Shown here one piece after another: positions 9,542 to 18,832 of a stretch of 64,000 bases of DNA. How positions within the stretch are numbered: the first letter of the stretch is position 1; every line of letters starts with the position of its first letter. The position numbers and the translations under genes are program-made. Source of the DNA: Chitinophaga pinensis DSM 2588 (GTDB lineage: Bacteria; Bacteroidota; Bacteroidia; Chitinophagales; Chitinophagaceae). Under the pieces are notes generated by a model. That model saw only the letters and a program-made list of their open reading frames with translations, had not been told where the DNA came from and made no database searches. Where the stretch lies: NCBI RefSeq assembly GCF_000024005.1, contig NC_013132.1, positions 5,078,001 to 5,142,000 on the forward strand, given 5' to 3'.

Positions 9542-10234
9542 CTAAAAGACGAGTTTATATCCCAGCCCCCTGACATTGATCAGTTGAACTGAAGAATCGT
9601 GTTGCAGGTATTTCCGGATCTTGCTGATATAGACGTCCATGTTACGGGCATTGAAGAAATTGTCATCTCCCCATAGATCCAGCAGGATGTTTTTACGGTG
9701 TGTGGTGACATTGGGCTTTTCAGCCAGCATTTTCAGTATATCTGCTTCCCGCAGGGATAAGCGGATCTGCTCTTTTTCATGCCGTAGTTCCTGGCGGTTA
9801 TAATCGAAGATATAGGCGCCCATGCAATAGATACCATTACTGCCGTTGGAAGGCGTAAGCAGTGGTTGTGTGCGTTTCAGCAGGGTTTTAATACGCAGTA
9901 TCAGTTCCTCAATACTGAAAGGTTTTTTTATATAGTCATCCGCACCCGTTTGCAAGCCTTTAATAACGTCCTGGGTTTCACTTTTAGCCGTGAGGAAAAT
10001 GATAGGCGTTTGTTCATCCACACTGCGGATGTCCTTTACCAGCGATAATCCGTCTTTCCGGGGCATCATGATATCTACAACGCAAAGTTCAGGGCGGAAG
10101 GACAGGTATTGTTCCCATCCCTGCTGACCATTTTCGGCATGACTGATCTGAAATCCGTTTGCTTCCAGGGTTTCTTTGACTACGCCAGCCAGCACTATTT
10201 CATCTTCGACCAGCAGTAGTTTAATCTTTTTCAT
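9542..10234 (-). CDS. OmpR/PhoB-family response regulator
   Basis: 230 residues from the ATG at 10234. The receiver domain (residues 1-120) has the acidic pair in LLVEDE, phospho-acceptor D54 in VVDIMMP, and FLTAKSE with a conserved K further on. The C-terminal winged helix (about 135-228) has LSLREADILKML and VYISKIRKYL. The frame is open further upstream, but that part lies inside the kinase gene; starting at 10234 gives the canonical MKKIKLLLVEDE and a 14-nt overlap with the kinase 3' end, typical of translational coupling. Confidence 0.94.
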   Translation of the reverse strand: MKKIKLLLVEDEIVLAGVVKETLEANGFQISHAENGQQGWEQYLSFRPELCVVDIMMPRKDGLSLVKDIRSVDEQTPIIFLTAKSETQDVIKGLQTGADDYIKKPFSIEELILRIKTLLKRTQPLLTPSNGSNGIYCMGAYIFDYNRQELRHEKEQIRLSLREADILKMLAEKPNVTTHRKNILLDLWGDDNFFNARNMDVYISKIRKYLQHDSSVQLINVRGLGYKLVF

Positions 10235-11660
10235 ATTTCGGCAATTGGAAAGTAAAGGTACTGCCATTACCAGGACTACTGGTAACCGCGATACTACCAT
10301 TGAGTTGTTGCAAAAGTGCTTTTACATGACTGAGGCCAAGACCGTAGCCTTTGATATCATGTGTATCTCCCTGCACCACGCGGTAGAATTTATCATACAG
10401 AAACGGAAAGTGCTGCTTTTCAATGCCATTCCCGTTGTCTTTTACACTGAAGGTATAATGTCCCGGATATTCTTTGGCTGCAATCAGCACTTCACGCACA
10501 GGCTTGTCATTGTACTTGACCGCATTGTCTATCAGGTTGGTGAGAATGGTGGTAAAGGCAGCAGCATCTGTGTTTAAACGGGTATGGGTGATCTCTGCCT
10601 GCTGTTTAATAGTAACCTGTGGCAGGTGCCCGAAACGGTTAATACTTTCGTCTATCAGTGTCCCTATATCAGTTTCCGTGATATGCAGGGCTTCCTGTTC
10701 CTGTTCTTCCCTGCTCACCTGCATAATCTTGTCAATCAGGTCCTGAAGTCTGTTCAGTTCTGCGCGGGAATGCCGCAGATAACGGGCTGTTTTCTCTGCG
10801 TCATTCATTCCCTGAAAGCTTAACAGCGCCTCATTAGTGGCTTGCAGGATAGAGACCGGTGTTTTCAGTTCATGCGTCACATGACTGATAAACTCCCGTT
10901 TCATTCGTTCCAGTTTTTCCTGCCGGAGGATAATACGCCATAAGGTCCAGATACAACCGGTGATCAGAAAGGCGATGAATACAGACAGGATAATGGCGCT
11001 GCTCATTTTCTTCAACAGGTATGCAGGCAGTCCTTCAAATGAGATGCCTATAAGATGGTCTGGTTTATTAAGGCCAGGACGAATGATCAGTGAGGGCCGT
11101 TGATTGATAGTATCTATTTCCTTGCTATTGGTCTGTATATTAAAAGGCAGCGGAATTTCCTTCTGATTCAGCTCAGACCTGTAATACTTACGAAGGGTAT
11201 CTTTATCTGGGACAACATCCGTGAAAGAGGAAAAGATGGTGGATACAAAATGGGCCAGTGAAGGAGGCGTTTCATCCAGGCGCATCTGCTGATTAGCCAT
11301 CGTACTATCGATATGGATGTCTTTCGGTCCGCCGGGCGGCGGCGTTCCTGCATTGCTGTTATAACGGATCACTCTCTTGGCCCTGGGCATCCCTTCTGCC
11401 GGTGTATTACCATTTTCGTCCAGGTCAATGGTTGTTTGTATGGAATACCGTCTTTTTTCCTTGGGTTCTACACCTGCCTTGAGACGGGCGGTGATAATGA
11501 TTGAGTGGTCATAGGCGCTGTGGAATGCCTCCGTAGCTGTGGCTACAAATGCTTCCTGCTGCGACCGGTATGTTTGCCTCAGCCAGTATAACTGGAACAG
11601 TAATGCTGCCAGTAACGCCGGCGTAGCGATCCACCATATCTTTCTGCTAACCTTGCCCAT
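10221..11660 (-). CDS. Sensor histidine kinase (HisKA/HATPase type)
   Basis: 479 residues: membrane segment 1 at about 9-28, a periplasmic domain of about 190 residues, membrane segment 2 at about 221-244, then HisKA (phospho-acceptor H263 in VTHELKTP) and HATPase_c (LTNLIDNAVKYND N box; VKDNGNGI G1 box; GYGLGLSHV G2 box). There is no obvious HAMP domain. It heads a leftward operon with the OmpR regulator (14-nt overlap), barrel and GLPGLI genes, and its start lies about 100 bp from the divergent DUF386 gene. The periplasmic domain has no family I recognise, so the signal is unknown. Confidence 0.93.
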   Translation of the reverse strand: MGKVSRKIWWIATPALLAALLFQLYWLRQTYRSQQEAFVATATEAFHSAYDHSIIITARLKAGVEPKEKRRYSIQTTIDLDENGNTPAEGMPRAKRVIRYNSNAGTPPPGGPKDIHIDSTMANQQMRLDETPPSLAHFVSTIFSSFTDVVPDKDTLRKYYRSELNQKEIPLPFNIQTNSKEIDTINQRPSLIIRPGLNKPDHLIGISFEGLPAYLLKKMSSAIILSVFIAFLITGCIWTLWRIILRQEKLERMKREFISHVTHELKTPVSILQATNEALLSFQGMNDAEKTARYLRHSRAELNRLQDLIDKIMQVSREEQEQEALHITETDIGTLIDESINRFGHLPQVTIKQQAEITHTRLNTDAAAFTTILTNLIDNAVKYNDKPVREVLIAAKEYPGHYTFSVKDNGNGIEKQHFPFLYDKFYRVVQGDTHDIKGYGLGLSHVKALLQQLNGSIAVTSSPGNGSTFTFQLPKYEKD

Positions 11661-11764
11661 ATTCCTGCAAATTTAACCTTCTAATGCGTCCACAAGCGGA
11701 TTCTTTAACAATCATTAACGTTTCTTCCCATTAGGTCGTATCTTGCCCGGCATAATAGACAGAC

Positions 11765-12220
11765 ATGATTATCGATACTTTACAGCATGCCGGACGTTAT
11801 GATGGTCTGGGCGACAGATTTGTAAAAGCCTTCCAATATCTGCAGGAAACTGATTTTTCCAAAGTGGAGAAAGGACGTTATGAAATTGACGGTAGTAATA
11901 TCATTGCCATTGTAAATGAGTATGATACCATCCCTACTACCGGTGAACAGATGGAATCTCATAAGAAGTATACAGACATACAGTATATCGTCAGTGGAGA
12001 GGAACTGATCGGACATGATTTTCTGCAGGAACAGACGCCTTCTAAAGCGTATAGTGAGGAAGAGGATTTTATGCTGTTTGGCGAGGCCCCGGTATTTTTC
12101 TCTAAGCTGCAACAGGGTATGTTCGCGATCTTCTTTCCTACAGACTTACACATGCCGAATATCAAGGTCAATGAACCGGTAAAGGTGAAGAAGGTGGTGA
12201 TGAAGGTGAGGAACAATTAG
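11765..12220 (+). CDS. YhcH/YjgK/YiaL family protein (DUF386)
   Basis: 151 residues matching the DUF386 cupin-like family by length and motifs: NEYDTIPTTGEQMESHKKYTDIQYIVSG in the middle and FFPTDLHMPNI near the end, with His and Glu residues positioned for a metal site. Family members are linked with sugar catabolism (sialic acid and beta-galactosidase operons; some act on sugar anomers). No carbohydrate operon is adjacent, so the substrate is not evident. Its stop codon merges into a heptanucleotide repeat. Confidence 0.88.
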   Translation: MIIDTLQHAGRYDGLGDRFVKAFQYLQETDFSKVEKGRYEIDGSNIIAIVNEYDTIPTTGEQMESHKKYTDIQYIVSGEELIGHDFLQEQTPSKAYSEEEDFMLFGEAPVFFSKLQQGMFAIFFPTDLHMPNIKVNEPVKVKKVVMKVRNN

Positions 12221-12340
12221 GAATTAGGAATTAAGAATTAAGAATTAAGAATTAGGAATTAAGAATTAGGAATTAAGAATTACTGCGAAGATCTCCGCTG
12301 CATTCCAATTCTTAATTCTTAATTGTTAATTCTTAATTTA
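12214..12340. repeat. Inverted array of heptanucleotide repeats (GAATTAR)
   Basis: From 12221 to 12282 the 7-mer GAATTAA/GAATTAG repeats eight times plus six bases; a ninth, imperfect unit overlaps the upstream stop codon. From 12307 to 12340 the complementary unit AATTCTT/AATTGTT repeats four times plus a partial unit. The arms can pair into a long AT-rich hairpin. The spacer (12283-12306) contains a near-palindrome around AGATCT with GCG/CGC flanks. It sits between the convergent DUF386 and polysaccharide deacetylase genes, so it may serve as a bidirectional terminator or be a dispersed repeat family. Confidence 0.85.
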
Positions 12341-12343
12341 TAT

Positions 12344-13282
12344 CTATTCCCTGATAGTGGTTTTGTCACTCAATGCCATCCGTGCGATATCGTCTTTTCT
12401 CCTGAATGTCACGCCTTTATGTTGCTGCATATAGGTAAACAGTTCGGTTGCTGCCTTTACCATCTGTGGCGTACCGCCGATACGGTCATGGAAGCTAACG
12501 GACATCATCCTTCTCCGATTGGCGGATTCCTCGTACAACTGATCAAACTCCATTTTCACCTGCTGCAGGAACTGATCGCTCGAATACCATTGACCGGATA
12601 CCAGTACAATGTCATTGTTGCGTAAGGTATAAGGCACTACGACAAAGTCTTTGTTATTCACCTGGATGATAAAGGGCTCGTCTCTGCTAAGATCGTCAAT
12701 ATGATAGGTAAAGCCCAGTTCCTGTAAGATCTGCAGGGTATGCTCCCCTCTGCGTAACCAGTTTGCGTTATAACCTTTCGGCGTCATACCTGTTACCTGT
12801 TTCACTGCATCAACACCGTCCTGTATAAATTTGCGTTCTTCCTCGTAGGACATGGTATACTGTGTGGCCCAGTCTCTGCCGTGTGCAGCGGCTTCGTGTC
12901 CCCGTTGTACGATTTCTTTTGCCAGGGAAGGGTTCTTTAATACAGCAGATCCTACCATGTGAGAGGTTACTTTGATACCCAGTTTATCCCAGGTATCCAG
13001 CATACGGGGAATGCCTTCCTTGTAACCATACTGGTACCATGTTTCGGAAGGAAGGTCTTTATATCCTTTGACCATATTCTGCGGAAACGGACTTTCCGCA
13101 TTTACGGGTTGGCCACCTGCTTCAAACTGCATGGATACACTCACGACAAGGCGGGAGCCGTCAATCCAGGAAGATGCTGGTTTTTTCTGTTGAGCGGGTG
13201 CTGCGACCAATGAGGCTGGTCCTATCATACCAGCCATTCCTAACAGGCCGGCTGTTTTCAAAAATTCTTTTCTTGTAGCCAT
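12344..13282 (-). CDS. Polysaccharide deacetylase (NodB-homology) family protein
   Basis: 312 residues. The N-terminus (MATRKEFLKTAGLLGMAG) looks like a weak Tat-type secretion signal. The catalytic domain resembles the PuuE/HpPgdA/allantoinase branch of NodB-like hydrolases: VSVSMQFEAGG near the N-terminus, the SHMVGSAVLKNP strand, and the metal-site segment GHEAAAHGRDW, then MSYEEERKFI and a C-terminal VSFHDRIGG. Such enzymes remove acyl or carbamoyl groups from sugars or ureides. It follows the DoxX gene by 3 bp on the same strand, so they form a likely two-gene operon. Exact substrate unknown. Confidence 0.83.
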   Translation of the reverse strand: MATRKEFLKTAGLLGMAGMIGPASLVAAPAQQKKPASSWIDGSRLVVSVSMQFEAGGQPVNAESPFPQNMVKGYKDLPSETWYQYGYKEGIPRMLDTWDKLGIKVTSHMVGSAVLKNPSLAKEIVQRGHEAAAHGRDWATQYTMSYEEERKFIQDGVDAVKQVTGMTPKGYNANWLRRGEHTLQILQELGFTYHIDDLSRDEPFIIQVNNKDFVVVPYTLRNNDIVLVSGQWYSSDQFLQQVKMEFDQLYEESANRRRMMSVSFHDRIGGTPQMVKAATELFTYMQQHKGVTFRRKDDIARMALSDKTTIRE

Positions 13283-13285
13283 ATA

Positions 13286-13684
13286 TTATTTCTTGAAGAG
13301 GTTATCGACTGCGTAACTGTTATAGGAAATGCTGCTCAGCAGCAAGGCAAAAATGACTGCATGAAGGAGTTGTGATACCAGGGCCTCCCAGTTTTCTATC
13401 AGTGTAGTGCCTAATATCAGTAGTATCATTACAATACCCCCGGCTACCAGCGTTTGTCTTGTCAGTAAACCAATAATCAGCAGGAGGCCGATCAGGAATT
13501 CTGCGATGGGCAGCGCATAACTAAAAGGTGTAACCAGTGCTGCGGGTAACATGGCGTCTTTGAAACTACCTACCATCCATGCACTGAATTTATCCAGTTT
13601 TGGTAATCTTACGAGTCCGTGACCAAACATGCTGGCGCCAATGGCGAGGCGCACTATCAGAAAGGAGGTTGTGTTGTTGATCAT
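13286..13684 (-). CDS. DoxX-family membrane protein
   Basis: 132 residues with four hydrophobic segments and the family pattern RLAIGASMFGHGLVRLPKL at the N-terminus, then PFSYALPIAEFLIGLLLIIGL and a C-terminal membrane segment. DoxX-like proteins are small inner-membrane proteins, some linked to quinone or thiol redox; many have no known role. It precedes the deacetylase gene by 3 bp, probably in one transcript. Confidence 0.85.
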   Translation of the reverse strand: MINNTTSFLIVRLAIGASMFGHGLVRLPKLDKFSAWMVGSFKDAMLPAALVTPFSYALPIAEFLIGLLLIIGLLTRQTLVAGGIVMILLILGTTLIENWEALVSQLLHAVIFALLLSSISYNSYAVDNLFKK

Positions 13685-13743
13685 GATTAGCTGTTTTTAT
13701 CTGTTTGATGGGACAAAGTTCGGATAGTGGATTAACGTGTTAC

Positions 13744-13775
13744 TTGTACGATTAGCGGATATTTCTGTATATTTT
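13744..13775 (+). promoter_or_regulatory. Possible Bacteroidota-type promoter for the retron accessory genes
   Basis: TTG at 13744-13746 and TATATTTT at 13768-13775 are 21 bp apart, close to the Bacteroidota consensus (TTTG, 19-21 bp, TAnnTTTG), about 80 bp before the ATG at 13856. The second element matches 7 of 8 positions (its last G is T). The surrounding AT-rich DNA makes chance matches possible. Confidence 0.35.
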
Positions 13776-13855
13776 TAAGATACCTTAAAAAAATAAAGGT
13801 TTAGATATTAAAAATAATTAATTATTTTGGTCGCCGTCTTTAATGTTGTTAGCTC

Positions 13856-16800
13856 ATGCGATTTATAAAGCAAACAAAGCTTTTTTTCAGAGAGGGGAAT
13901 TCGGACAAGACTTATGAGATTGATTTATGTGAAGTTGGCCCCGGACAATACGTCGTTAATTTCCGCTACGGTAAGCGGGGAAGTGCATTGAAAGAAGGTA
14001 GTAAAACGGTAAATCCTGTGGACCTGCCAGCTGCTACAGCTATCTATGATGCCCTTGAAAAAGAAAAACGCTCCAAAGGATATGCGGCGGAACAGGATGC
14101 TGGTCCGGTAGCAGAATTTGTCGCCCCAGACACTTCTCAGGTAACCGATCCTGTACAGGTAGCCATTCTCAGAAGGCTGGAATATGCCCTCAAAAGAAAT
14201 TCCCGGTTCAAGACTGAATGGAAGACTTCCCGTGTGATCTGGAAGGCAGGCGAACTGCGTCTGAAGGAAGCTGCTCCGTTTATTACCAAACTCATAGAGC
14301 GGGAAAGCGCCATGCAGCGTTACTCCTCCCTGTGGGCATTGGGCCGTTGCGGCAATGAATCAGATACGGGTACACTGAAAGCCTATGCGGAGAATAGTAC
14401 TTATCCTTATTATCAGCGACAGATTGCTGTTCACGCCCTGATATTATTATCACCGGAAGCAGCACGGAAGGAATATATTGACCAGTATGAAAAAGGGCTG
14501 GATCCCGATATTCAGAACGCTATCAAAAGTGGTAGCAAAGCCAATCTGCTGACGGAAATCAACCAGCGTGTCAAGGTACTGGTACAGCCAGCCTACCCTG
14601 TGCTGGAGGAACTGTATGTTGTCAGTATTACCAATCCGACGGTGCGGGAGGTACTGTTGCAATTCATTACAGAACTGCCATTCAAACGGAACTACTTCCA
14701 GCATGTACGTCACCTGTTCAAACAGGCGGAGCTCAGGGATGATCACGAATTGGTTGCATTGTTAGGCGCCCGTTTTGAATGGGAGGAAGACAATAAGAGC
14801 GATCCGTATGCCCGCAACAGTAGCAGAGCATATACAAAGACGACCCGCGCTTATCTGCGTCGCCGCGTGTTACGCAGGGTGAAGCAGATGGGTAGACGCA
14901 ATGATATACAGTACGTACGACTGGCAACAGCCCTGTTGTTACAGTACGACGCCGCTAAACATAATAAACAGGAGTATAGTACCAGCACATATGTCTGGAA
15001 CACAAACAGTCGTTCTTATTCGCATGTAACAACCGCGTTTCCGAAGAATGCAGGCGCTGTTTTCCTGCATTATATCCTGGAGGGCAATAACAAAGCCCTC
15101 ACACTGAATACCAGCAGGACAATCTGGTACAGAACACCCGCTCCGGAAGGGACTACCCAGGCGCCTGCGCCAGAACAATCCCGTAAAGGAGAAAACCTCT
15201 TACAGAAAGTAGCTTCTCTGTTCCGTGGCCGTAAACAGACGGATGTACAGCCAACTATTTCTGCCGAACAGGTGGTAAAAGCCACACCCGAGACAGAAAG
15301 TGAAGTGCCTTTCCTGCATCTATGGCGTCAGTTGCCACAGGCGTTTATACAATTGCTGATCAAAGGCAGAATGGAGGAAGTCCATGATTTTGCCCTGCAT
15401 CAGCTATTGCAGCATCCCGACTACAATACACTCAAAGAGAGGATGGATGGCAATGTGATCCGCGCCTTGCTGGGTAATCCTTTCAGATTACCGCAGGAAT
15501 ACGGTTTGCAGCTGGCAAGAGAGAAATTCAATATCAACGCGCCTGACCTTTCTATTATCTTGGCATTGCTGAACAGTATCTCTGAAGAAGCACGTCAGCA
15601 AGGGATGGAATGGGCTGGTGCAAGACCGGATGTTTGTCTGGCGGACATTAACTTTATCCAGGAACTGATCTTCAGTAAACATAAAGACGTACGTGATTTT
15701 GGCGTACAACTGATGCCGAAGGCAACACTCTCTGAAGATCAGGCTAAAAAGCTGATCGGTAACACAATCGCTTACCTGATATCCTTCAGAGACGAAGACC
15801 CTGCAACAAACGATATCCTTACAGAAGGCTGTCGTATACTGGAACAGTTCTTTGGTACAGTGCTGATCCAGCTTGATTTCAATGTAATAGAGAACCTGCT
15901 GCAGGCATTATCACCTGCCACACAGGCTTTTGCTGCCCGTTTGTTGCTGCTTAAAAAACAGCAGTTTAAACTGGATCATATCAATGATAGTCTGTTACTT
16001 CGTCTGCTGGAAAACACTTATCAACCAGTAAGAGCAGCAGGCGTTGACATACTCTCTGCGATCAGTGACGAAGAGCTGGTAAAACGCCAGGGTTTATTAC
16101 TATATGGTTGTACAGCGCCTTATACAGATGTCAGAAGTGCTATCAGACCATTGATAAAACGTATTGCTGAGCGGGAAGCCGCACTGGCGATATGGCTGGT
16201 AAATGAACTGGTACCATTACTGATGCGCAAGGAGACTTCTGAGGGACTGCATGAAGACCTGGCGCTGGTACTGAGCAATGAACTGGTATCCCATCTGCAG
16301 GATATTGATCAGGCAACTGCATTACGTTTACTTTATTCTAATTATCGTCCGGCACAGGCGTTTGGTGTGCTGGTACTGGACAAATATATTCCTGCGGAAG
16401 GTCTGACGATCAAACAGGTGATAGCGGCAGGTAACCATGAACTCCTGGCTGTGAGGGATTGGTGCTGGCGCTTTTTTAATCAGCATGTGGCGCGTATCAA
16501 ATATGAGAGAGATGCGGCAGTAGCCTTGCTGGATGCAACCTGGGAAGATACCCGCAACTTTGCAGCTGAATTCTTCCGTACACAGTTTCAGGCAGAGGAC
16601 TGGTCACCGGAGTCACTGGTAGCGATTGCTGACAGCGTCAATCCGCTGGTACAGGCATTTGGCCGTGAATTGCTGACCCGCTTCTTCCGTGAAGAAGATG
16701 GTACGGTATACCTGATGAAACTCAGTCAGCACCCGGGAGTGACCATGCAGTTGTTTGCCACCAATTACCTGGAGAATTATGCGAAGGATAACCTGGCTTA

Positions 16801-17074
16801 TATGAAAGACCTGGAACATTATTTCAGATCTGTATTATCCAGGGTGAATAAAGCACGTGTCGCCAAGGAAAGGATCTTTAATTTCCTGGAGAAGGAATCC
16901 GTAAAAACAGCGGAAGCAGCTGAATATGTAGGAAGTATCATCGCTGATATTTCCGCTACGGTGGCCATTGGCGATAAAGCACGTTGCATCAGTATCATGC
17001 GTAATATCCACCAGGCATATCCTGATGTGTTGCTGCCAGTGCGCTTTTCTGAAATTCCGATGAAACATTTTTAA
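13856..17074 (+). CDS. WGR-domain and HEAT/ARM-repeat protein of a retron-like cassette
   Basis: 1072 residues. Residues about 1-75 look like a WGR domain (TYEIDLCEVGPGQYVVNFRY with RYGKRG in place of WGRxG), a fold known in PARPs and bacterial nucleic-acid-associated proteins. From about 100 to the end the protein is almost entirely paired alpha helices (for example SSLWALGRCGNES, DVRDFGVQLMPKA, PVRAAGVDILSAIS, DTRNFAAEFFRTQF), typical of HEAT/armadillo repeats. No signal peptide, membrane segment or nuclease motif was seen. The SWIM gene begins 10 bp after its stop, and the retron ncRNA and RT follow on the same strand. The gene order resembles retrons described with an ARM-type and a SWIM-type accessory protein. 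Role as an effector or sensor is inference. Confidence 0.82.
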   Translation: MRFIKQTKLFFREGNSDKTYEIDLCEVGPGQYVVNFRYGKRGSALKEGSKTVNPVDLPAATAIYDALEKEKRSKGYAAEQDAGPVAEFVAPDTSQVTDPVQVAILRRLEYALKRNSRFKTEWKTSRVIWKAGELRLKEAAPFITKLIERESAMQRYSSLWALGRCGNESDTGTLKAYAENSTYPYYQRQIAVHALILLSPEAARKEYIDQYEKGLDPDIQNAIKSGSKANLLTEINQRVKVLVQPAYPVLEELYVVSITNPTVREVLLQFITELPFKRNYFQHVRHLFKQAELRDDHELVALLGARFEWEEDNKSDPYARNSSRAYTKTTRAYLRRRVLRRVKQMGRRNDIQYVRLATALLLQYDAAKHNKQEYSTSTYVWNTNSRSYSHVTTAFPKNAGAVFLHYILEGNNKALTLNTSRTIWYRTPAPEGTTQAPAPEQSRKGENLLQKVASLFRGRKQTDVQPTISAEQVVKATPETESEVPFLHLWRQLPQAFIQLLIKGRMEEVHDFALHQLLQHPDYNTLKERMDGNVIRALLGNPFRLPQEYGLQLAREKFNINAPDLSIILALLNSISEEARQQGMEWAGARPDVCLADINFIQELIFSKHKDVRDFGVQLMPKATLSEDQAKKLIGNTIAYLISFRDEDPATNDILTEGCRILEQFFGTVLIQLDFNVIENLLQALSPATQAFAARLLLLKKQQFKLDHINDSLLLRLLENTYQPVRAAGVDILSAISDEELVKRQGLLLYGCTAPYTDVRSAIRPLIKRIAEREAALAIWLVNELVPLLMRKETSEGLHEDLALVLSNELVSHLQDIDQATALRLLYSNYRPAQAFGVLVLDKYIPAEGLTIKQVIAAGNHELLAVRDWCWRFFNQHVARIKYERDAAVALLDATWEDTRNFAAEFFRTQFQAEDWSPESLVAIADSVNPLVQAFGRELLTRFFREEDGTVYLMKLSQHPGVTMQLFATNYLENYAKDNLAYMKDLEHYFRSVLSRVNKARVAKERIFNFLEKESVKTAEAAEYVGSIIADISATVAIGDKARCISIMRNIHQAYPDVLLPVRFSEIPMKHF

Positions 17075-17084
17075 ACCCTGAAGG

Positions 17085-18743
17085 ATGTTATTTAACTATA
17101 GATATAGCGGGCAGACAGAGGTATACAGCAACGCCACATCGGCGGGTATCTCCTTTGCGCCTGATACACACCGGGAACCTACTTTCTTCAATGGCAAACT
17201 GCGTAAGAAAATCGCTTTCCGCGAAGCTATTTCCGCTTTGCATGATGTAGTGGTATCCGACCTGCGTTTCAAACCCAAAGACAAAACAGCTTATAAAGAA
17301 TGGGCCGCCCAACAGGAATCTGTGTGGCTGGCAGAGGCTATGGGCCATTATGATGCCGCTGCTGCCGAGAATCAGATGAAAGCACTGAGAGATGAGCTGA
17401 ACAATATTTACCATGAGAAAGAAAAGGTAATGGCGCCTTATTATAAGTCACGCCGTGCTTATTTCGACTATCTGTACCAGAAAGACAGGGATGCCTGGTT
17501 TGTACTGGACCCGGTGATCAGTGTACATCCTGATGAAATTTTCTTTGAATGTTTCAGCCAGGATGAATCAGCTTATGGTAAGCTGAGCGCCAACTACAAT
17601 GTATTTAAAGAGGTGAATGAGTTTCAGTGTGGTACAACCAACATTGACTACTCTGCCAATCTGTATAACGAATTTCAGAAGATCCGCGACTATAAGGAAA
17701 CGACTTTCTCCGTGGATCCGGGCGGTTTCTCCGTTCAGACGACCCGGGAGGAAATGTTCCGCGAGGTAAAGATCGATCTGCCTGATAGCTGGGTACGTGG
17801 CTTCCTGCAGGTAAGTTCAGCAATGACATTACCTGCAGCCAGTTTTGATCTGCATCCGATGGATGTATATAATTTCTGTAGCTGGCTGCGTCGCTTTAAG
17901 GAAAAGAATGGTCCCCGTTCTATCCGTTTTGTGCTGGAGCCAGGTAAACCGGTGAAAGCGATCTTCGAACCATGGAACAAAGAGATTGTCTGCACAAGAT
18001 CTATTTATACCGGTCCGCAACGCCGTGAGATCCGTATCTGGGGACGCAGAAGAATGCTGATCCTGGAACGTCTGATCCCCGTGGCCAAGAAATTCACGGT
18101 ACATCTCACTGGTAGTGGTCTTCCTTCATTCTATGTAGCAGACCTGGGCGATATGCAGTTTACACTGGGTCTCTCCGGATGGACGGCGAATGACTGGTCA
18201 CGTGCAGGACAATTCGATCTGATGGCGCCACGCGCTGACGTCAGCGACATGACCAAGGAGCTCGTTTATAATGAATTGAAACAAACCTGGATGGGTAAAG
18301 CGGAAGAAATCGCCGCTAAAACCGGGCAGCCTTTACCATCAGTACTGGCGGCGCTGGGTATCTATACACAGGCAGGTAAGGTGATTTATGATCTGCATAC
18401 AGGTTATTACCGTTTGCGTGAATTGAGCAGAGAGCCATTACCAATGGATCAGCTGCGCTTCTCCAATCCTAAGGAAGCATCAGCAACCCGTCTAGTAACA
18501 GATGGGAAAATTACCTTCTCTGCACAGGAAGTACCGGGCGTGGGCACACAGGTAACAGGCGAAGTCACGATAGCACGTCGTCCGTATCATCCTGTTATTG
18601 TAATTGATGGAGATGAACGTATGAGCACTGCACATTGTGACTGTTACGACTACCAGACCAACAAGTTATATAAAGGCCCCTGCGAACATATGCTGGCATT
18701 ACGTATGGCGTATGAAAAGCAGAAGGCTAACAGTAACGCATAA
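17085..18743 (+). CDS. SWIM zinc-finger protein of the retron-like cassette
   Basis: 552 residues, soluble. The C-terminus carries a SWIM zinc-binding motif: C518-x-C520, 12 residues, C533-x-H535, within CDCYDYQTNKLYKGPCEHML. SWIM fingers are known to bind nucleic acids or proteins, for example in SWI2/SNF2-associated and MuDR-like proteins. The middle (about 260-420) is mixed alpha/beta with many Arg and Trp residues; about 380-440 (LVYNELKQTWMGKAEEIAAKTGQPLPSVLAALGIYTQAGKV, given only as a region) looks helical, possibly a winged helix. An AAGGA sequence just before the ATG is one of the few plausible Shine-Dalgarno sites here. It is 10 bp downstream of the WGR/HEAT gene and directly upstream of the ncRNA. 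Probably an accessory retron protein. Confidence 0.83.
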   Translation: MLFNYRYSGQTEVYSNATSAGISFAPDTHREPTFFNGKLRKKIAFREAISALHDVVVSDLRFKPKDKTAYKEWAAQQESVWLAEAMGHYDAAAAENQMKALRDELNNIYHEKEKVMAPYYKSRRAYFDYLYQKDRDAWFVLDPVISVHPDEIFFECFSQDESAYGKLSANYNVFKEVNEFQCGTTNIDYSANLYNEFQKIRDYKETTFSVDPGGFSVQTTREEMFREVKIDLPDSWVRGFLQVSSAMTLPAASFDLHPMDVYNFCSWLRRFKEKNGPRSIRFVLEPGKPVKAIFEPWNKEIVCTRSIYTGPQRREIRIWGRRRMLILERLIPVAKKFTVHLTGSGLPSFYVADLGDMQFTLGLSGWTANDWSRAGQFDLMAPRADVSDMTKELVYNELKQTWMGKAEEIAAKTGQPLPSVLAALGIYTQAGKVIYDLHTGYYRLRELSREPLPMDQLRFSNPKEASATRLVTDGKITFSAQEVPGVGTQVTGEVTIARRPYHPVIVIDGDERMSTAHCDCYDYQTNKLYKGPCEHMLALRMAYEKQKANSNA

Positions 18744-18801
18744 GCTGTAAAAAGAAAAGGTGAGAGTGTGAAGAAAAAGAAAGAAAAAAATGCAATATGT
18801 G

Positions 18802-18832
18802 TTTGTTCTTTTAATAATTCTCTCTATCTTTC
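18802..18832 (+). promoter_or_regulatory. Predicted promoter of the retron ncRNA
   Basis: TTTG at 18802-18805, a 19-bp spacer, and TATCTTTC at 18825-18832 (7 of 8 matches to TAnnTTTG) fit the Bacteroidota primary sigma consensus. Transcription would begin a few bases later, at about 18836-18840, some 15-20 nt before the a1 repeat at 18856. This position is what a retron ncRNA would need. Confidence 0.5.
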
